Of a stretch of DNA of 64,000 bases, positions 35,519 through 46,752 are shown piece by piece. Within the stretch, counting starts at the first letter, position 1; the number at the start of each line of letters is the position of its first letter. The position numbers were made by a program, and so were the translations under genes. Origin of the DNA: JAFAXD01 sp963760435 (GTDB taxonomy: Bacteria > Pseudomonadota > Alphaproteobacteria > Rhizobiales > Xanthobacteraceae); contig CAVXDE010000037.1 of the NCBI GenBank assembly GCA_963760435.1, positions 248,001 to 312,000 of the forward strand, written 5' to 3'. The notes under the pieces were generated by a model that was not told where the DNA came from, searched no databases, and saw nothing but the letters and a program-made list of their open reading frames with translations.

Positions 35519-36313
35519 ATGCCAAAATTCCTTCGCATCGGCGTCCATCAGTCGAACGTGTCCGGATACACGTCCAAGGCTTGGGCGATCCGCCGTGTGG
35601 GTATGACGGTTTTCCTCAAGTGGGGTGCCGTTGAGGTCCTGGGCGTAGGAGATGTCCGAAAGATCTACTGGACGATCCCGCCCCGGGAGAAAACGATCCG
35701 CTGCCGTACCGTGGAGCGCGCCCAAGATTATGTGAAGAACGCCATCGCGCGCCGCCGCAGTCACAGCTATGCGCCGCTGTCGGGAAATATTTCGTCCCGG
35801 CGCCCGCGCGCGAACCGCGGCTCCGAGCTCGAGCAGGCGCTCGCCACCATCTTGTTCATCGACATCGTGCGTTCCACCGAAAAAGCTGCGCGGCTCGGCG
35901 ATGCGCGCTGGACCCAGGTGATGAACCACTACTACGCCACAGTGCGCCGGGAGCTTCGATCTCTGCGCGGCAAAGAAGTCGTTACGACCGGCGACGGGCT
36001 GCTTGCGACGTTCGACGGACCGGATGCCGCCGTCCGTTGCGCGGCCGCCATCCGCGACGCCGTGCGCACGCTCGGATTGGAAATCCGGGCGGGCCTGCAT
36101 GCCGGCGAATACAAGGTTGTTGGCGCCGACGTGTTCGGCATCGCGTTTCACATCGGCGCGCGCGTGGCCGCCAAGGCGCGGGCCGGCGAGGTTTTGGTCT
36201 CGAGCGCCGTCAAGGAGCTGATGCCGCAGGCCGGAGTGCGGTTCAAGGATCGCGGCGTTCACCAGCTCAAAGGCGTGCCAAATCGCTGGCGCCTCTACCA
36301 GGTCGATCACTAA
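35519..36313 (+). CDS. Class III adenylate/guanylate cyclase with WGR-like N-terminus
   Basis: A 264-residue protein from ATG 35519. Residues 1-85 (SGYTSKAWAIRRVGMTVFLK, then WGAVEVLGV) resemble a WGR-type domain: a small beta fold with a W-G pair. Residues about 105-264 are a cyclase catalytic domain: ATILFIDIVRSTEKAARLGD with a metal-binding Asp, VTTGDGLLATFDGP with the second, AGLHAGEY, and VFGIAFHIGARVAAKARAGE. No membrane helix is seen. It probably makes cAMP in the cytoplasm, controlled by the N-terminal domain; both points are inference. No operon partner is obvious. Confidence 0.82.
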   Translation: MPKFLRIGVHQSNVSGYTSKAWAIRRVGMTVFLKWGAVEVLGVGDVRKIYWTIPPREKTIRCRTVERAQDYVKNAIARRRSHSYAPLSGNISSRRPRANRGSELEQALATILFIDIVRSTEKAARLGDARWTQVMNHYYATVRRELRSLRGKEVVTTGDGLLATFDGPDAAVRCAAAIRDAVRTLGLEIRAGLHAGEYKVVGADVFGIAFHIGARVAAKARAGEVLVSSAVKELMPQAGVRFKDRGVHQLKGVPNRWRLYQVDH

Positions 36314-36374
36314 AACCTCGGCTTGACGCCGTGTGCTTGTTTGGCAAGGCTCTGCCGTACAGGAAGGAGCTTTC

Positions 36375-37355
36375 GTGCCAACTGGCATTTCGCTCGCGCG
36401 CCGTGCGGTCCTGCTCGTTCTGTTCACCGCCGCGCTTTCGGGGCCGGCCGCCGCGGCAGACTATCCGTTGCGTCCGATCCGCGCGATCATCAACGTCAGC
36501 GCCGGCGGCACCGCCGACGTGTTTGCGCGCACGCTCGGCGAAGAATTACATCGCCGCATCGGCCAGCCACTGATCATCGATCCGCGCCCCGGCGGCGGGT
36601 TCATTGTCGCCGGTCGTGCTTGCGCCGAAGCGGAGCCCGACGGCTACACGGTCTGCATCCTGTCCGGCGAGACCCTGGTTTACAACGAGTTCCTGTTCAA
36701 GAAACTGCCCTACGATCCACGCAAGGACTTTGCACCGATCACTAATTTCTTCTTCAACACGCAGGCGCTGGTGGTGAGCGCGACGCTCGGCGTGCACAAT
36801 CTTCCTGAGCTCGCCGGGCTCGCCAAAGCCAAGCCCGGGACTCTGGCGTATGTCGCGCCGTCGATTCCGCTCGGGTTGTTCTTCGAGCACTTCAACAGGC
36901 AGAACGGCACCGATCTCGTGCGCATTCCGTTCAAAGGCGGTGGCGAGGCGGTGAGTGGCATACTCTCCGGCACGACGCCGATCGCGTTTTTCGGGCTTGC
37001 CAATTTCATCGAGCACCTGCGCGGCGGAACGCTCGCCGGATTGGCGGTGGACGGCGCTGCGCGTTCGCCGCTCTTTCCCGATATCCCGACCTTGCGCGAG
37101 CTTGGCTACACCGACGAAATCACCCGCCAATATTTCGGACTCGTCGCGCCCGCCGCAACGCCTGCACCAATCATCGCCCGCTTGCACGATGCGATTGTGA
37201 GCATCATGCACGAGCCAGAGTTCCGTCAGCGCAATCTGATCGAGCGCGGCCTCGAGCCGATCGGCGATACGCCTGATGCATTCGCGCGGTTTCTGGCGCA
37301 GGATCGCGTCTTGTCCGAACGCGTGGTGAGGGAAGCCGGCCTGCAGCCGCAGTAA
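36375..37355 (+). CDS. Bug/TctC-type tripartite tricarboxylate transporter substrate-binding protein
   Basis: A 326-residue periplasmic protein. The GTG start at 36375 has AAGGAG five bases before. A signal peptide is evident (LARRAVLLVLFTAALSGPAA, cleavage near AAA-DYPLRPI). Family landmarks: YPLRPIRAIINVSAGGTADV, PGGGFIVAGRACAEAEPDGY, and FPDIPTLRELGY. The TctA/TctB membrane partners are not adjacent, usual for this family. The ligand is unknown (a carboxylate is likely). Confidence 0.92.
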   Translation: MPTGISLARRAVLLVLFTAALSGPAAAADYPLRPIRAIINVSAGGTADVFARTLGEELHRRIGQPLIIDPRPGGGFIVAGRACAEAEPDGYTVCILSGETLVYNEFLFKKLPYDPRKDFAPITNFFFNTQALVVSATLGVHNLPELAGLAKAKPGTLAYVAPSIPLGLFFEHFNRQNGTDLVRIPFKGGGEAVSGILSGTTPIAFFGLANFIEHLRGGTLAGLAVDGAARSPLFPDIPTLRELGYTDEITRQYFGLVAPAATPAPIIARLHDAIVSIMHEPEFRQRNLIERGLEPIGDTPDAFARFLAQDRVLSERVVREAGLQPQ

Positions 37356-37369
37356 GCAAAGGAACATCG

Positions 37370-37984
37370 ATGTCTCTGCAATTCTATCTCGCCTACGTGG
37401 CAGCCTGCGTCGCGATCACGATCGTTCCTGGTCCGACAGTGTCGCTCATCATCGCCAACAGCATGACCCACGGCACCCGCGCCGGACTCATCAATGTTGC
37501 CGGCACGCAGCTCGGACTAGCTTCGATGATCGGCATCGTGCTGATCGGCCTCACCTCGCTGATCGCCACCATGGGCATGTGGTTCGATTGGGTGCGCCTC
37601 GCCGGCGCGGCCTATCTGATCTGGCTCGGCTACAAGTTCCTGCGCGCGCCCGGTGCTCTCGGCGATCCGGTGAAGATTCCGGCGCCGCGCGTCGGATTTT
37701 TCTGGCAGGGATTCCTGGTGCTGATGAGCAATCCGAAAGCGCTGCTGCTGTTCGGCGCCTTCATCCCGCAGTTCGTCGATCCCAACGGCAACTATGTGGC
37801 TCAAGTGGTGCTGCTCGGCGTCACCGCCATGGCGGTGGCCGGCGCGTCGGACACGGCCTATGCGGTGCTCACCGGGCGCGCCCGCGTGCTGCTCTCGCCG
37901 CGCCGCGTCAGGATCGTCTCGCGAGTGAGCGGCGGCTTCCTGATCGGCGGCGGCCTGTGGCTCGCCTTCGCGCGGACACGGTAA
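37370..37984 (+). CDS. LysE-family translocator
   Basis: A 204-residue inner-membrane protein with about six hydrophobic helices. The N-terminal signature is IVPGPTVSLIIANSMTHGTR and the mid signature WQGFLVLMSNPKALLLFGAF, both typical of RhtB/LysE amino-acid exporters. It starts 14 bases after the binding protein gene and may be co-transcribed, but a shared substrate is not shown. Confidence 0.92.
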   Translation: MSLQFYLAYVAACVAITIVPGPTVSLIIANSMTHGTRAGLINVAGTQLGLASMIGIVLIGLTSLIATMGMWFDWVRLAGAAYLIWLGYKFLRAPGALGDPVKIPAPRVGFFWQGFLVLMSNPKALLLFGAFIPQFVDPNGNYVAQVVLLGVTAMAVAGASDTAYAVLTGRARVLLSPRRVRIVSRVSGGFLIGGGLWLAFARTR

Positions 37985-37990
37985 GCGCGC

Positions 37991-38305
37991 CTATTCGGCG
38001 GCGACGAGCCGGCGCTCCGCGCTCTCCACGACCATTGGGGTTTCCCATTCCTGGCGCTGTGGCGGGCCGGCCCAGCGCTTGGTCACCATCGCCACCCAGT
38101 CCGCGGTGTAGAACGCATCGGCTGCAGCTTTGCTGTCCCACAGATAGATGCCGACCAGCGAAGTGCCGTCGGGTGCGATCCCGTAGTATTTACGGATCAA
38201 CCCGGGAATGCCCTCATAGGTGTGGGCCGTGGCGTTGATGGTCTCGACCAGCTGCGCTTTCGCGGTGCCGGCCGGCACCTTGAAGGTCCACATCACCGTG
38301 TGCAT
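37991..38305 (-). CDS. YdhR-like putative monooxygenase (dimeric alpha-beta barrel)
   Basis: A 104-residue protein starting MHTVMWTFKVPAGTAKAQLV after a GAGGGAGA site; an upstream in-frame extension lacks support. The segments PGLIRKYYGIAPDGTSLVGI and YLWDSKAAADAFYTADW match the small ferredoxin-like fold of the YdhR/ABM type. The activity is unknown. It is divergent from an MHS-family transporter across a 158-base promoter region. Confidence 0.75.
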   Translation of the reverse strand: MHTVMWTFKVPAGTAKAQLVETINATAHTYEGIPGLIRKYYGIAPDGTSLVGIYLWDSKAAADAFYTADWVAMVTKRWAGPPQRQEWETPMVVESAERRLVAAE

Positions 38306-38463
38306 GGAACATTCTCCCTCGTCCTTGTGATCGAATTCAAGCACACGCTCGGGGCCGCGGGAAGGGCGGTGCCGTCGGATCTTCGTCCTGTTCGGCCGCC
38401 CTTGGTCTCGCGCCCGATGTGGTCTACTGAAAGAGAATAAAAACATGGATTGGGGGAGACGCC

Positions 38464-39792
38464 ATGGCCACGACGGCCGCCCACGCCAACGCATCCGGGC
38501 TCACTGAGGCGCAGCGCAACTCCGAGGCGCTGCGGGTCGCGCTCGCTTCGCTCGTCGGCTCGACCATCGAGTGGTACGACTTCTTCCTCTACGGTACGGC
38601 GTCGGCGCTGGTGTTCGGCGAGCTGTTCTTTCCGACGTTCTCAACCGTCAGCGCAACGCTGCTCTCGTTCAGCACCATGGCGGTCGGCTATATCGCCCGG
38701 CCGCTAGGCGCTGTGGTCATGGGGCATTTCGGCGACAAGCTTGGCCGCAAGGTCATGCTGGTGAGCTCCCTCGTCATGATGGGCATCGCCACGACGATCA
38801 TCGGCGTTCTGCCCTCGTTCAACGCAATTGGCGTCGCCGCGCCTCTCATTCTGGTGCTGGCGCGGCTGCTGCAAGGCTTTGCGGTCGGCGGCGAGGTCGG
38901 GGGCGCCATCACCATGGCCGTCGAGCATGCACCGGAGCGTCGCCGTGGCCTGTTCGGCGGATTTCCCCAGCTCGGCGTGGCATCGGGCCTGGTGTTGGCC
39001 AATCTCATTTTCCTTGCCTCGACTGCATCGCTCAGTCCCGAACAGTTCAAGGCGTTTGGTTGGCGCATTCCATTCCTGTTCAGCATCATTCTGGTGCTGG
39101 TCGGGATCTATGTGCGGTTGCGCGTGAGCGAGAGCCCGATCTTCGCTGTCATGAAGCGGGCCGGCGAGGAGATAAAGCTGCCGCTGGTGCGCCTGTTCGA
39201 GCGAGCCTGGAAACAGATCCTGATCGTTGCGCTCACGACCCTGTTCACCAACGTGATGGGCTTCATCGGGCTGATCTTCATGCTCCGCTATGCCACCACG
39301 TCACTCGGGATGACGCGCTCGACGATTTTGACGTTCACCATCATCGCCAATCTCATCGAGATTCCCGCTACCCTCTACTTTGCGCACCTCTCCGATCGGA
39401 TCGGTCGCCGCACCGTCTACCTGTGGGCGCTGGCATTTGGCGTCGTCTGGGGAGCCGCCTTCTTCCCGCTCGCCAACACCGCGGTCCCGGCGTTGATCTT
39501 CGTTGCCATTCTGGTCGCGCGGCTCTGCATCGCGGCGATCTTTGGCCCGCAGGCGGCGCTGTTCAGCGAGCTGTTCGATACCAACATCCGCTACAGCGGC
39601 ATCTCTGTGGGTTATTCGATCAGCAGCATCATCGGCGCGCAGACGCCCGCCATTGCGATCTGGATTGTTGCTGCGACCGGCGGAACGCTCGCACTGTCCG
39701 GTTACATGGCGGCGGCGGCCCTGATCTCGTTTGTCACTGCGCTGTTCCTGTGGGAGACCTACAAGGTGGACCTGCAGGCAAAGCTGGATTGA
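38464..39792 (+). CDS. MFS transporter, metabolite:H+ symporter (MHS) family
   Basis: A 442-residue 12-helix transporter after a GGGGGAGA site. MHS signatures: SLVGSTIEWYDFFLYGTASA in helix 1, motif A GHFGDKLGRKVML in loop 2-3, RLLQGFAVGGEVGGA in helix 4, and the second motif A HLSDRIGRRTVYL. Relatives move shikimate, alpha-ketoglutarate, proline or citrate; the substrate here is unknown. It is followed 12 bases later by an Old Yellow Enzyme gene, a likely co-transcribed pair. Confidence 0.94.
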   Translation: MATTAAHANASGLTEAQRNSEALRVALASLVGSTIEWYDFFLYGTASALVFGELFFPTFSTVSATLLSFSTMAVGYIARPLGAVVMGHFGDKLGRKVMLVSSLVMMGIATTIIGVLPSFNAIGVAAPLILVLARLLQGFAVGGEVGGAITMAVEHAPERRRGLFGGFPQLGVASGLVLANLIFLASTASLSPEQFKAFGWRIPFLFSIILVLVGIYVRLRVSESPIFAVMKRAGEEIKLPLVRLFERAWKQILIVALTTLFTNVMGFIGLIFMLRYATTSLGMTRSTILTFTIIANLIEIPATLYFAHLSDRIGRRTVYLWALAFGVVWGAAFFPLANTAVPALIFVAILVARLCIAAIFGPQAALFSELFDTNIRYSGISVGYSISSIIGAQTPAIAIWIVAATGGTLALSGYMAAAALISFVTALFLWETYKVDLQAKLD

Positions 39793-39804
39793 TGCGGGGC
39801 TGTC

Positions 39805-40890
39805 GTGCCGGACACTAGGTCATTGCTCGAACCGGTCCGGCTCGGCCCCTATGTGTTGAAGAACCGGATCGTCATGTCGCCCATGACGCGCAACCGGTCG
39901 CCTGGCGAGGTCCCCAACCAGCTCAACGCGGAGTACTACGCCCAGCGCGCCAGTGCCGGCCTTATCGTCACCGAATCGACGGCGATCTCGCCGCAGGGCC
40001 TCGGCTGGATCGATTCGCCCGGCCTCTATAGCCCCGAGCAGATCAGCGGCTGGCAGGCCGTGACGGACGCGGTGCATGCGCGCGGCGGCCGCATCTTTGT
40101 CCAGCTCTGGCACACCGGCCGTTGCTCGCACGTCTGCATTCAACCCGGCGGGCAGGCGCCGGTTGCCCCCTCGGCGGTGCCGTCGCGGGGCCGCTCGCGC
40201 ACACCGGCGGGTCGGCTCGAGCATTCCCCGCCGCGCGCGCTCGAAGCCGACGAGCTTCCCGGCATCGTCGCGCAGTATCGGCAGGCGGCCGCCAACGCGC
40301 TTGCGGCCGGCTTCGACGGGGTCGAGGTGCACGCCGGCAATGGCTATCTGCTCGATCAGTTTCTGCGCGATTGCACCAACCGCCGCATGGACGCCTATGG
40401 CGGCTCCGCACACAACCGTTGCCGCCTGATGTGGGAGGTGCTGCGCGCCGTTGCCCAGGAGTGCGGCCGTGATCGCGTCGGCGTGCGCATCTCGCCGACC
40501 AATCCGCATCACGACATGGTTGATTCGGATCCCGAGACATTGTTCTTTACAGCCGTCGCCGGGCTGAACGAAATCGCTCCGGTCTATCTCCATGTCGTGG
40601 AGGGTGCGACCGCGCCGGGCGCGCCGCCGATTCCCTTCGATTACCGCAAGCTGCGGTCACTGTTTGACGGGATTTACATCGCCAACAACGGCTATACGCG
40701 CGAGCGCGCTTTGCAGGCGCTTGGCGAGCGCACCGCGGACATGTTCGCATTCGGCCGGTTCTATGTGGCCAATCCGGATCTGGCAGAACGGCTACGCGTC
40801 GGCGCTTCGCTCAACGCGTTGGATCCGGAGACGCTCTACGATGGCGGCGTGCGCGGCTATACGGATTATCCGCCGCTCGCGAGAACTTAA
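39805..40890 (+). CDS. Alkene reductase, Old Yellow Enzyme family (second copy)
   Basis: A 361-residue FMN enzyme with a GTG start. Signature VLKNRIVMSPMTRNRSPGEV near residue 18 and the substrate-binding set GVEVHAGNGYLLDQFLRD with the His/Asn pair spaced as usual. It carries an unusual number of cysteines for the family (SHVCIQPGG, RDCTNRRMD). It follows the MHS transporter, so the transporter substrate may feed this reductase. Distinct from the copy at 1768-2871. Confidence 0.93.
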   Translation: MPDTRSLLEPVRLGPYVLKNRIVMSPMTRNRSPGEVPNQLNAEYYAQRASAGLIVTESTAISPQGLGWIDSPGLYSPEQISGWQAVTDAVHARGGRIFVQLWHTGRCSHVCIQPGGQAPVAPSAVPSRGRSRTPAGRLEHSPPRALEADELPGIVAQYRQAAANALAAGFDGVEVHAGNGYLLDQFLRDCTNRRMDAYGGSAHNRCRLMWEVLRAVAQECGRDRVGVRISPTNPHHDMVDSDPETLFFTAVAGLNEIAPVYLHVVEGATAPGAPPIPFDYRKLRSLFDGIYIANNGYTRERALQALGERTADMFAFGRFYVANPDLAERLRVGASLNALDPETLYDGGVRGYTDYPPLART

Positions 40891-40937
40891 GCCCGACATC
40901 CAGCAACAAACGACGAGCTTAGCTCTTCTGCGCTGGC

Positions 40938-40959
40938 CCCACTCCCGGATTGGAGTGGG
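40938..40959. terminator. Hairpin between convergent genes
   Basis: CCCACTC, eight-base loop, GAGTGGG lies 48 bases after the Old Yellow Enzyme stop and 50 bases beyond the stop of the convergent small secreted protein gene. It is a candidate bidirectional terminator. Confidence 0.55.
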
Positions 40960-41008
40960 CCGTAGTTGCCGAAGCGAAACAACGATTGTCTCGCTTCCGC
41001 GGGCTTGC

Positions 41009-41338
41009 TCAGTAATCGACGTCGAAGTTGTTCTGGAAGCTCTGCGACGCCTTTTCGTTGGCGCTGTCTTCCAGCAGGTAGAGCTTGCCGCCCTGATGAT
41101 AGATCACCGAGCCCGGCTTGATTTCGCGGGCGCCTTTTTTCAGGGCCGCCTCGTGCTGGGCAGCTGTGATCTTGGTGGCGGATTTATGCACCGTTCCCTT
41201 GGGATGGAGCATAATGGCCTCACCCTCGCCGAGGGTTGTGGCCTCCGTCGACTTCTTGGTCTGCGCTATGGCGGCGCCGGACAAGCCAATCACCACGCTG
41301 GCGCCCACCACTAGCAGCGCTCTTTTTGAGACGCGCAT
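41009..41338 (-). CDS. Small secreted protein (109 aa), unknown function
   Basis: A signal peptide is clear (KRALLVVGASVVIGLSGAAI, cleavage after AIA-QTKK). The mature 80-odd residues include EGEAIMLHPKGTVHKSATKI and an acidic end NNFDVDY. It resembles orphan periplasmic proteins of Bradyrhizobiaceae. No domain is recognised. Confidence 0.75.
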   Translation of the reverse strand: MRVSKRALLVVGASVVIGLSGAAIAQTKKSTEATTLGEGEAIMLHPKGTVHKSATKITAAQHEAALKKGAREIKPGSVIYHQGGKLYLLEDSANEKASQSFQNNFDVDY

Positions 41339-41505
41339 TGTACTTTTCTCCTGACTGATCGGATTGCGAACTCGGAGCCTTTAACCGGTATGACCGGCAG
41401 CGTACAATATATCATCATTGCAGAGGGTGATATGGCTGGATTTTTGCTCCCCGCGTCTCTGCTGCGGTGCCGCAAAACCAAGCCGTATCAGGGAGAAACG
41501 CCAAA

Positions 41506-41527
41506 GAGGCCGCCGACTGGCGGCCTC
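41506..41527 (-). terminator. Terminator after the WGPSDHY secreted protein
   Basis: GAGGCCGCC and GGCGGCCTC form a perfect 9-bp stem around a four-base loop, 24 bases after the stop at 41551. On the minus strand it is followed by TTTGGCGTTT, a weak T tract. Confidence 0.7.
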
Positions 41528-41550
41528 TCATGACCATTATCGGGCGGGCG

Positions 41551-41808
41551 TCAGAATTGGGTCCAGGTATCCCCGCTCCAATAGCCGCGGCCCTCATGTT
41601 CCCGCCATGCGTAGTGGTCGGACGGACCCCACGCCCAATTGTCCGGATGGACAATCACGTGGGCGGCCGGCGGATACGTATAGGCCTCGTGGGTGTGCCA
41701 ACAGGCGTTGCCACTGCAGACAATGGCGGCCGAGGCGCCCACGCTGGAGAAAGCCAGAACTGCGGAGCCGAGCGCGGCGCCAAGCAGGGATTTGCGTACG
41801 GGTGTCAT
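41551..41808 (-). CDS. Small secreted protein (85 aa), unknown function
   Basis: The start at 41808 (MTPVRKSLLGAALGSAVLAF) has GGAG upstream. Signal peptide cleavage is probably after GASA. The mature 60 residues hold two cysteines (VCSGNACWHTHEAY) and a Trp/His-rich end (WGPSDHYAWREHEGRGYW). Small proteins with this tail style occur in Rhizobiales; the role is unknown. Confidence 0.72.
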   Translation of the reverse strand: MTPVRKSLLGAALGSAVLAFSSVGASAAIVCSGNACWHTHEAYTYPPAAHVIVHPDNWAWGPSDHYAWREHEGRGYWSGDTWTQF

Positions 41809-41841
41809 GTCAATGCTCCATCGCCCCCGTTGGGAAACCAA

Positions 41842-42199
41842 ACCACGTGGGTGGGCGGCGGTTCCGGACCTCTTGCGCGCGCCGCGCCTGGCGAATCAGC
41901 CTGCCGCCGTAAACTGCCGTAACCACTGGACCTGAGGGCCCCAACGAATTTTTCCGCCACACCGGGAACCGAGTGGTGCGGCCGTGGATTGATGAGACGT
42001 CCGGCCAATGTCCAACCCCCCAAGCCCCCCGTGCTTGGCTGGACCCAACTAGGGCGTAGCTGCTAGGTGTGGCTACGCCCTATTGTTTTTGGCTCGCCCC
42101 CCAACAGCTGTGGATAACCGGGACAAGGCCGCTCCGGCGGCAATCGACGCGCCGCAATGCTGCAAATGACGCATTCGGAGTTTACGCTCGCGAATCACC
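41842..42199 (+). ncRNA. Gene-free stretch ending in a strong terminator; possible small RNA
   Basis: No protein gene is convincing in these 358 bases. On the plus strand a perfect 11-bp stem (42050-42060 with 42072-42082) is followed by TTGTTTTT (42083-42090), a textbook terminator, yet the nearest upstream plus-strand gene ends at 40890. This suggests an unannotated plus-strand transcript, perhaps a small RNA lying opposite or next to the secreted protein gene. Several other GC hairpins precede it. No known RNA family (6S, SRP, tmRNA, RNase P) was recognised. The rest up to 42199 is presumably the dnaG promoter. Confidence 0.35.
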
Positions 42200-44110
42200 A
42201 TGCGCTTTCCGCCGAGTTTTCTTGATGAGCTGCGCGCACGGCTTCCGGTCTCGGAAGTCGTGGGCCGCCGCGTGCAACTCAAACGGTCCGGGCGCGAGTG
42301 GAAAGGGCTCTCGCCCTTCAACAAGGAGAAGACCGCGTCGTTCTTCGTAAATGATCATAAAGCGTCGTGGTTTGATTTCTCTGCCCAACGCAACGGCGAC
42401 ATCTTCGATTTTGTGATGGAGACCGAAGGCCTCGGCTTCGCCGAGGCCGTCGAGCGGCTTGCCGCGATGGCGGGCGTGCCAATGCCGGTCGTATCCGAAC
42501 ACACTGCAGCCGAGGAACGCCACCGCAAAAGCCTGCATGAGATCATCGAGCTCGCGGCGAAATTCTTCGAAGCGACGCTTGCTTCGCGCACCGGCGCCCG
42601 GGCGCGCGGCTACTTGGCGGATCGCGCCATCGAGCCCGCCACCCAGCTGAAGTTTCGCTTGGGCTATGCGCCGTCCGAGCGCTTTGCGCTCAAAGAGCAT
42701 CTCGGTGCCCAGGGCGTATCGGTCGAGCACATGATCGAAGCCGGATTGCTGGTCGCGGGCGACGACATCCCGGTTCCGTATGACCGGTTTCGCGACCGGG
42801 TGATGTTTCCCATCAGCGATCTGCGCGGGCGCGTCATCGCCTTCGGCGGACGCGCGCTCGATAAGGACGCGCCTGCCAAGTATCTCAATTCGCCGGAGAC
42901 GCCGCTCTTTCATAAGGGCTCCTTGCTCTACAACAGCGCTGCGGCGCGGGCTGCCACGCATGACGGTCATCCGCTGATTGCAGTCGAAGGCTATGTCGAC
43001 GTCATCGCCATGGTGACAGCCGGATTCCTGGCCACGGTCGCACCACTCGGCACCGCGCTCACCGAAGAACAGCTGGGTCTGTTGTGGCGCATGGCTGACG
43101 AGCCGATTCTCTGTTTCGATGGTGATTCGGCAGGCCGCCGCGCCGCGTACCGGGCGGTCGATCTTGCGTTGCCGCTGTTGCGGCCCGGCAAGAGCCTGCT
43201 CTTTGCCACGCTGCCGGAAGGTCAGGATCCGGATGATCTGGTGCGCTCAGGTGGACGCGCGGCCATCGCTGACATCCTCAGTCTCGCCCGTCCGCTCGCC
43301 GAGGTGCTGTGGACGCGGGAGACGGAGGCTGGGCGCTTCGATACGCCGGAGCGCCGCGCGGGACTTGAAGCGCGGCTTGGTCAGATCACCGCTGCCATCC
43401 CGGACAGTGTGCGAAAATATTATCGCCAGGACCTCGAACAGCGGCTGCGCGATTTGTTCGCGCCCGCGGTGGATGCTTACGCCGCTCGCCGCGAGCCGCG
43501 CGGCCGACCCTCACAGCGCTGGTCGCGCGGCCGTCAGCCGCCGGTCAACCATTTGCCGGCTGCCAGCCCCCGGCTTTCGGCAAGCTCGATCGTGCGTGGC
43601 TATCGTACCGCGCTGCCGCCGCGCGAAGCGTTGATCCTGCTGGCGGTGGTGAATCATCCCTGGCTGTTGGAGAGCCAGGCGGAAGAATTGTCCGAGCTTG
43701 AATTTCTGCATCCCGATGCGGATCGCCTGCGCCGCGCGTTGCTCGATGCCGGCGCGAGCCATGCAATTGCGGCATCCGAAACGTTGCGCCACGCCCTGGC
43801 TGGTGGGAATATTGAGAATATACTCCTGCGAGTGGAAGCAGCCGTGACGCACGCCGCCGATTGGCCCGTGCGCCCCGATGCGGCCGCAGGAGATGTGCAG
43901 CAATGGTGGGCTCAGGTCGTCACCTTGCATCGCAAGTCGCGGACGCTAAATAGGGAACTCAAAGAAGCTGAACGCGCCTTAGGGGACGAACCAACCGAGG
44001 AGAATCTCGCGTGGTTGCGAGATGTGCAGAACCGACTTCTAGCGTTCGAGGGAACCGAGGCGATTATCGAAGGGTTTGGGGCGTTGTCCGGCCGCCCATC
44101 GCGGGCGTAA
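42200..44110 (+). CDS. dnaG: DNA primase
   Basis: A 636-residue primase. The N-terminal zinc-ribbon region is recognisable (GREWKGLSPFNKEKTASFFV, then WFDFSAQRNGDIFDFVME) but the metal ligands of the usual C-H-C-C site are replaced, so it probably binds no zinc. The TOPRIM core follows: VAVEGYVDVIAM-like IAVEGYVDVIAMVTAGF with Glu, and CFDGDSAGRRAAYRA with the metal Asp residues. The C-terminal helicase-binding part is shorter and less conserved, as usual. It synthesises replication primers. rpoD lies 364 bases downstream. Confidence 0.96.
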   Translation: MRFPPSFLDELRARLPVSEVVGRRVQLKRSGREWKGLSPFNKEKTASFFVNDHKASWFDFSAQRNGDIFDFVMETEGLGFAEAVERLAAMAGVPMPVVSEHTAAEERHRKSLHEIIELAAKFFEATLASRTGARARGYLADRAIEPATQLKFRLGYAPSERFALKEHLGAQGVSVEHMIEAGLLVAGDDIPVPYDRFRDRVMFPISDLRGRVIAFGGRALDKDAPAKYLNSPETPLFHKGSLLYNSAAARAATHDGHPLIAVEGYVDVIAMVTAGFLATVAPLGTALTEEQLGLLWRMADEPILCFDGDSAGRRAAYRAVDLALPLLRPGKSLLFATLPEGQDPDDLVRSGGRAAIADILSLARPLAEVLWTRETEAGRFDTPERRAGLEARLGQITAAIPDSVRKYYRQDLEQRLRDLFAPAVDAYAARREPRGRPSQRWSRGRQPPVNHLPAASPRLSASSIVRGYRTALPPREALILLAVVNHPWLLESQAEELSELEFLHPDADRLRRALLDAGASHAIAASETLRHALAGGNIENILLRVEAAVTHAADWPVRPDAAAGDVQQWWAQVVTLHRKSRTLNRELKEAERALGDEPTEENLAWLRDVQNRLLAFEGTEAIIEGFGALSGRPSRA

Positions 44111-44474
44111 CCGGTGCGTAGAGGGAGTCGAGAGTCGCTGGAAATTCCGCCGCATCTGAGTGCAGAAAGTAAGATGCGCTGCGTTCCGCGAGCCAGCGCC
44201 GTCACCTTCAAGGTGAGACGTGGCAGCCGCTCCGGAAGGGCTCCAGCGACAGTGATGGCGTCGAGAGGCCGCTGTGACGCGAAAAGAGCAGAATCTTTTC
44301 AGCGCCGGAGCGGACGGAAGTGGCGTCTTGGGTGTTCCGAATTTGGCGATCGCAAACGCCATATCCGGAACACGATCGTTCTGAGCTTATTCCGATCTCG
44401 TGCCCTCCCGGCACGAGCGGGAGTGCGGTTCACAGGCTGACGGGCGGACGGCGATTGCGCCCCGGGAGAATTCG
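44111..44474 (+). promoter_or_regulatory. dnaG-rpoD intergenic region with a long hairpin
   Basis: No gene is seen in these 364 bases. At 44332-44373 an 8-bp outer stem (GTGTTCCG/CGGAACAC) and a 5-bp inner stem (TGGCG/CGCCA) form a two-part hairpin. A smaller hairpin GAAAAGA/TCTTTTC lies at 44281-44300. The region probably holds rpoD promoters and a structured leader about 100 bases before the start codon. Confidence 0.5.
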
Positions 44475-46688
<2,214 letters not shown>

Positions 46689-46752
46689 ATCGATTCAACT
46701 TTAACGTGTCCTGCGCATAGGGTAAGGTGCCGGCGATCCCACGTCGGCACCC

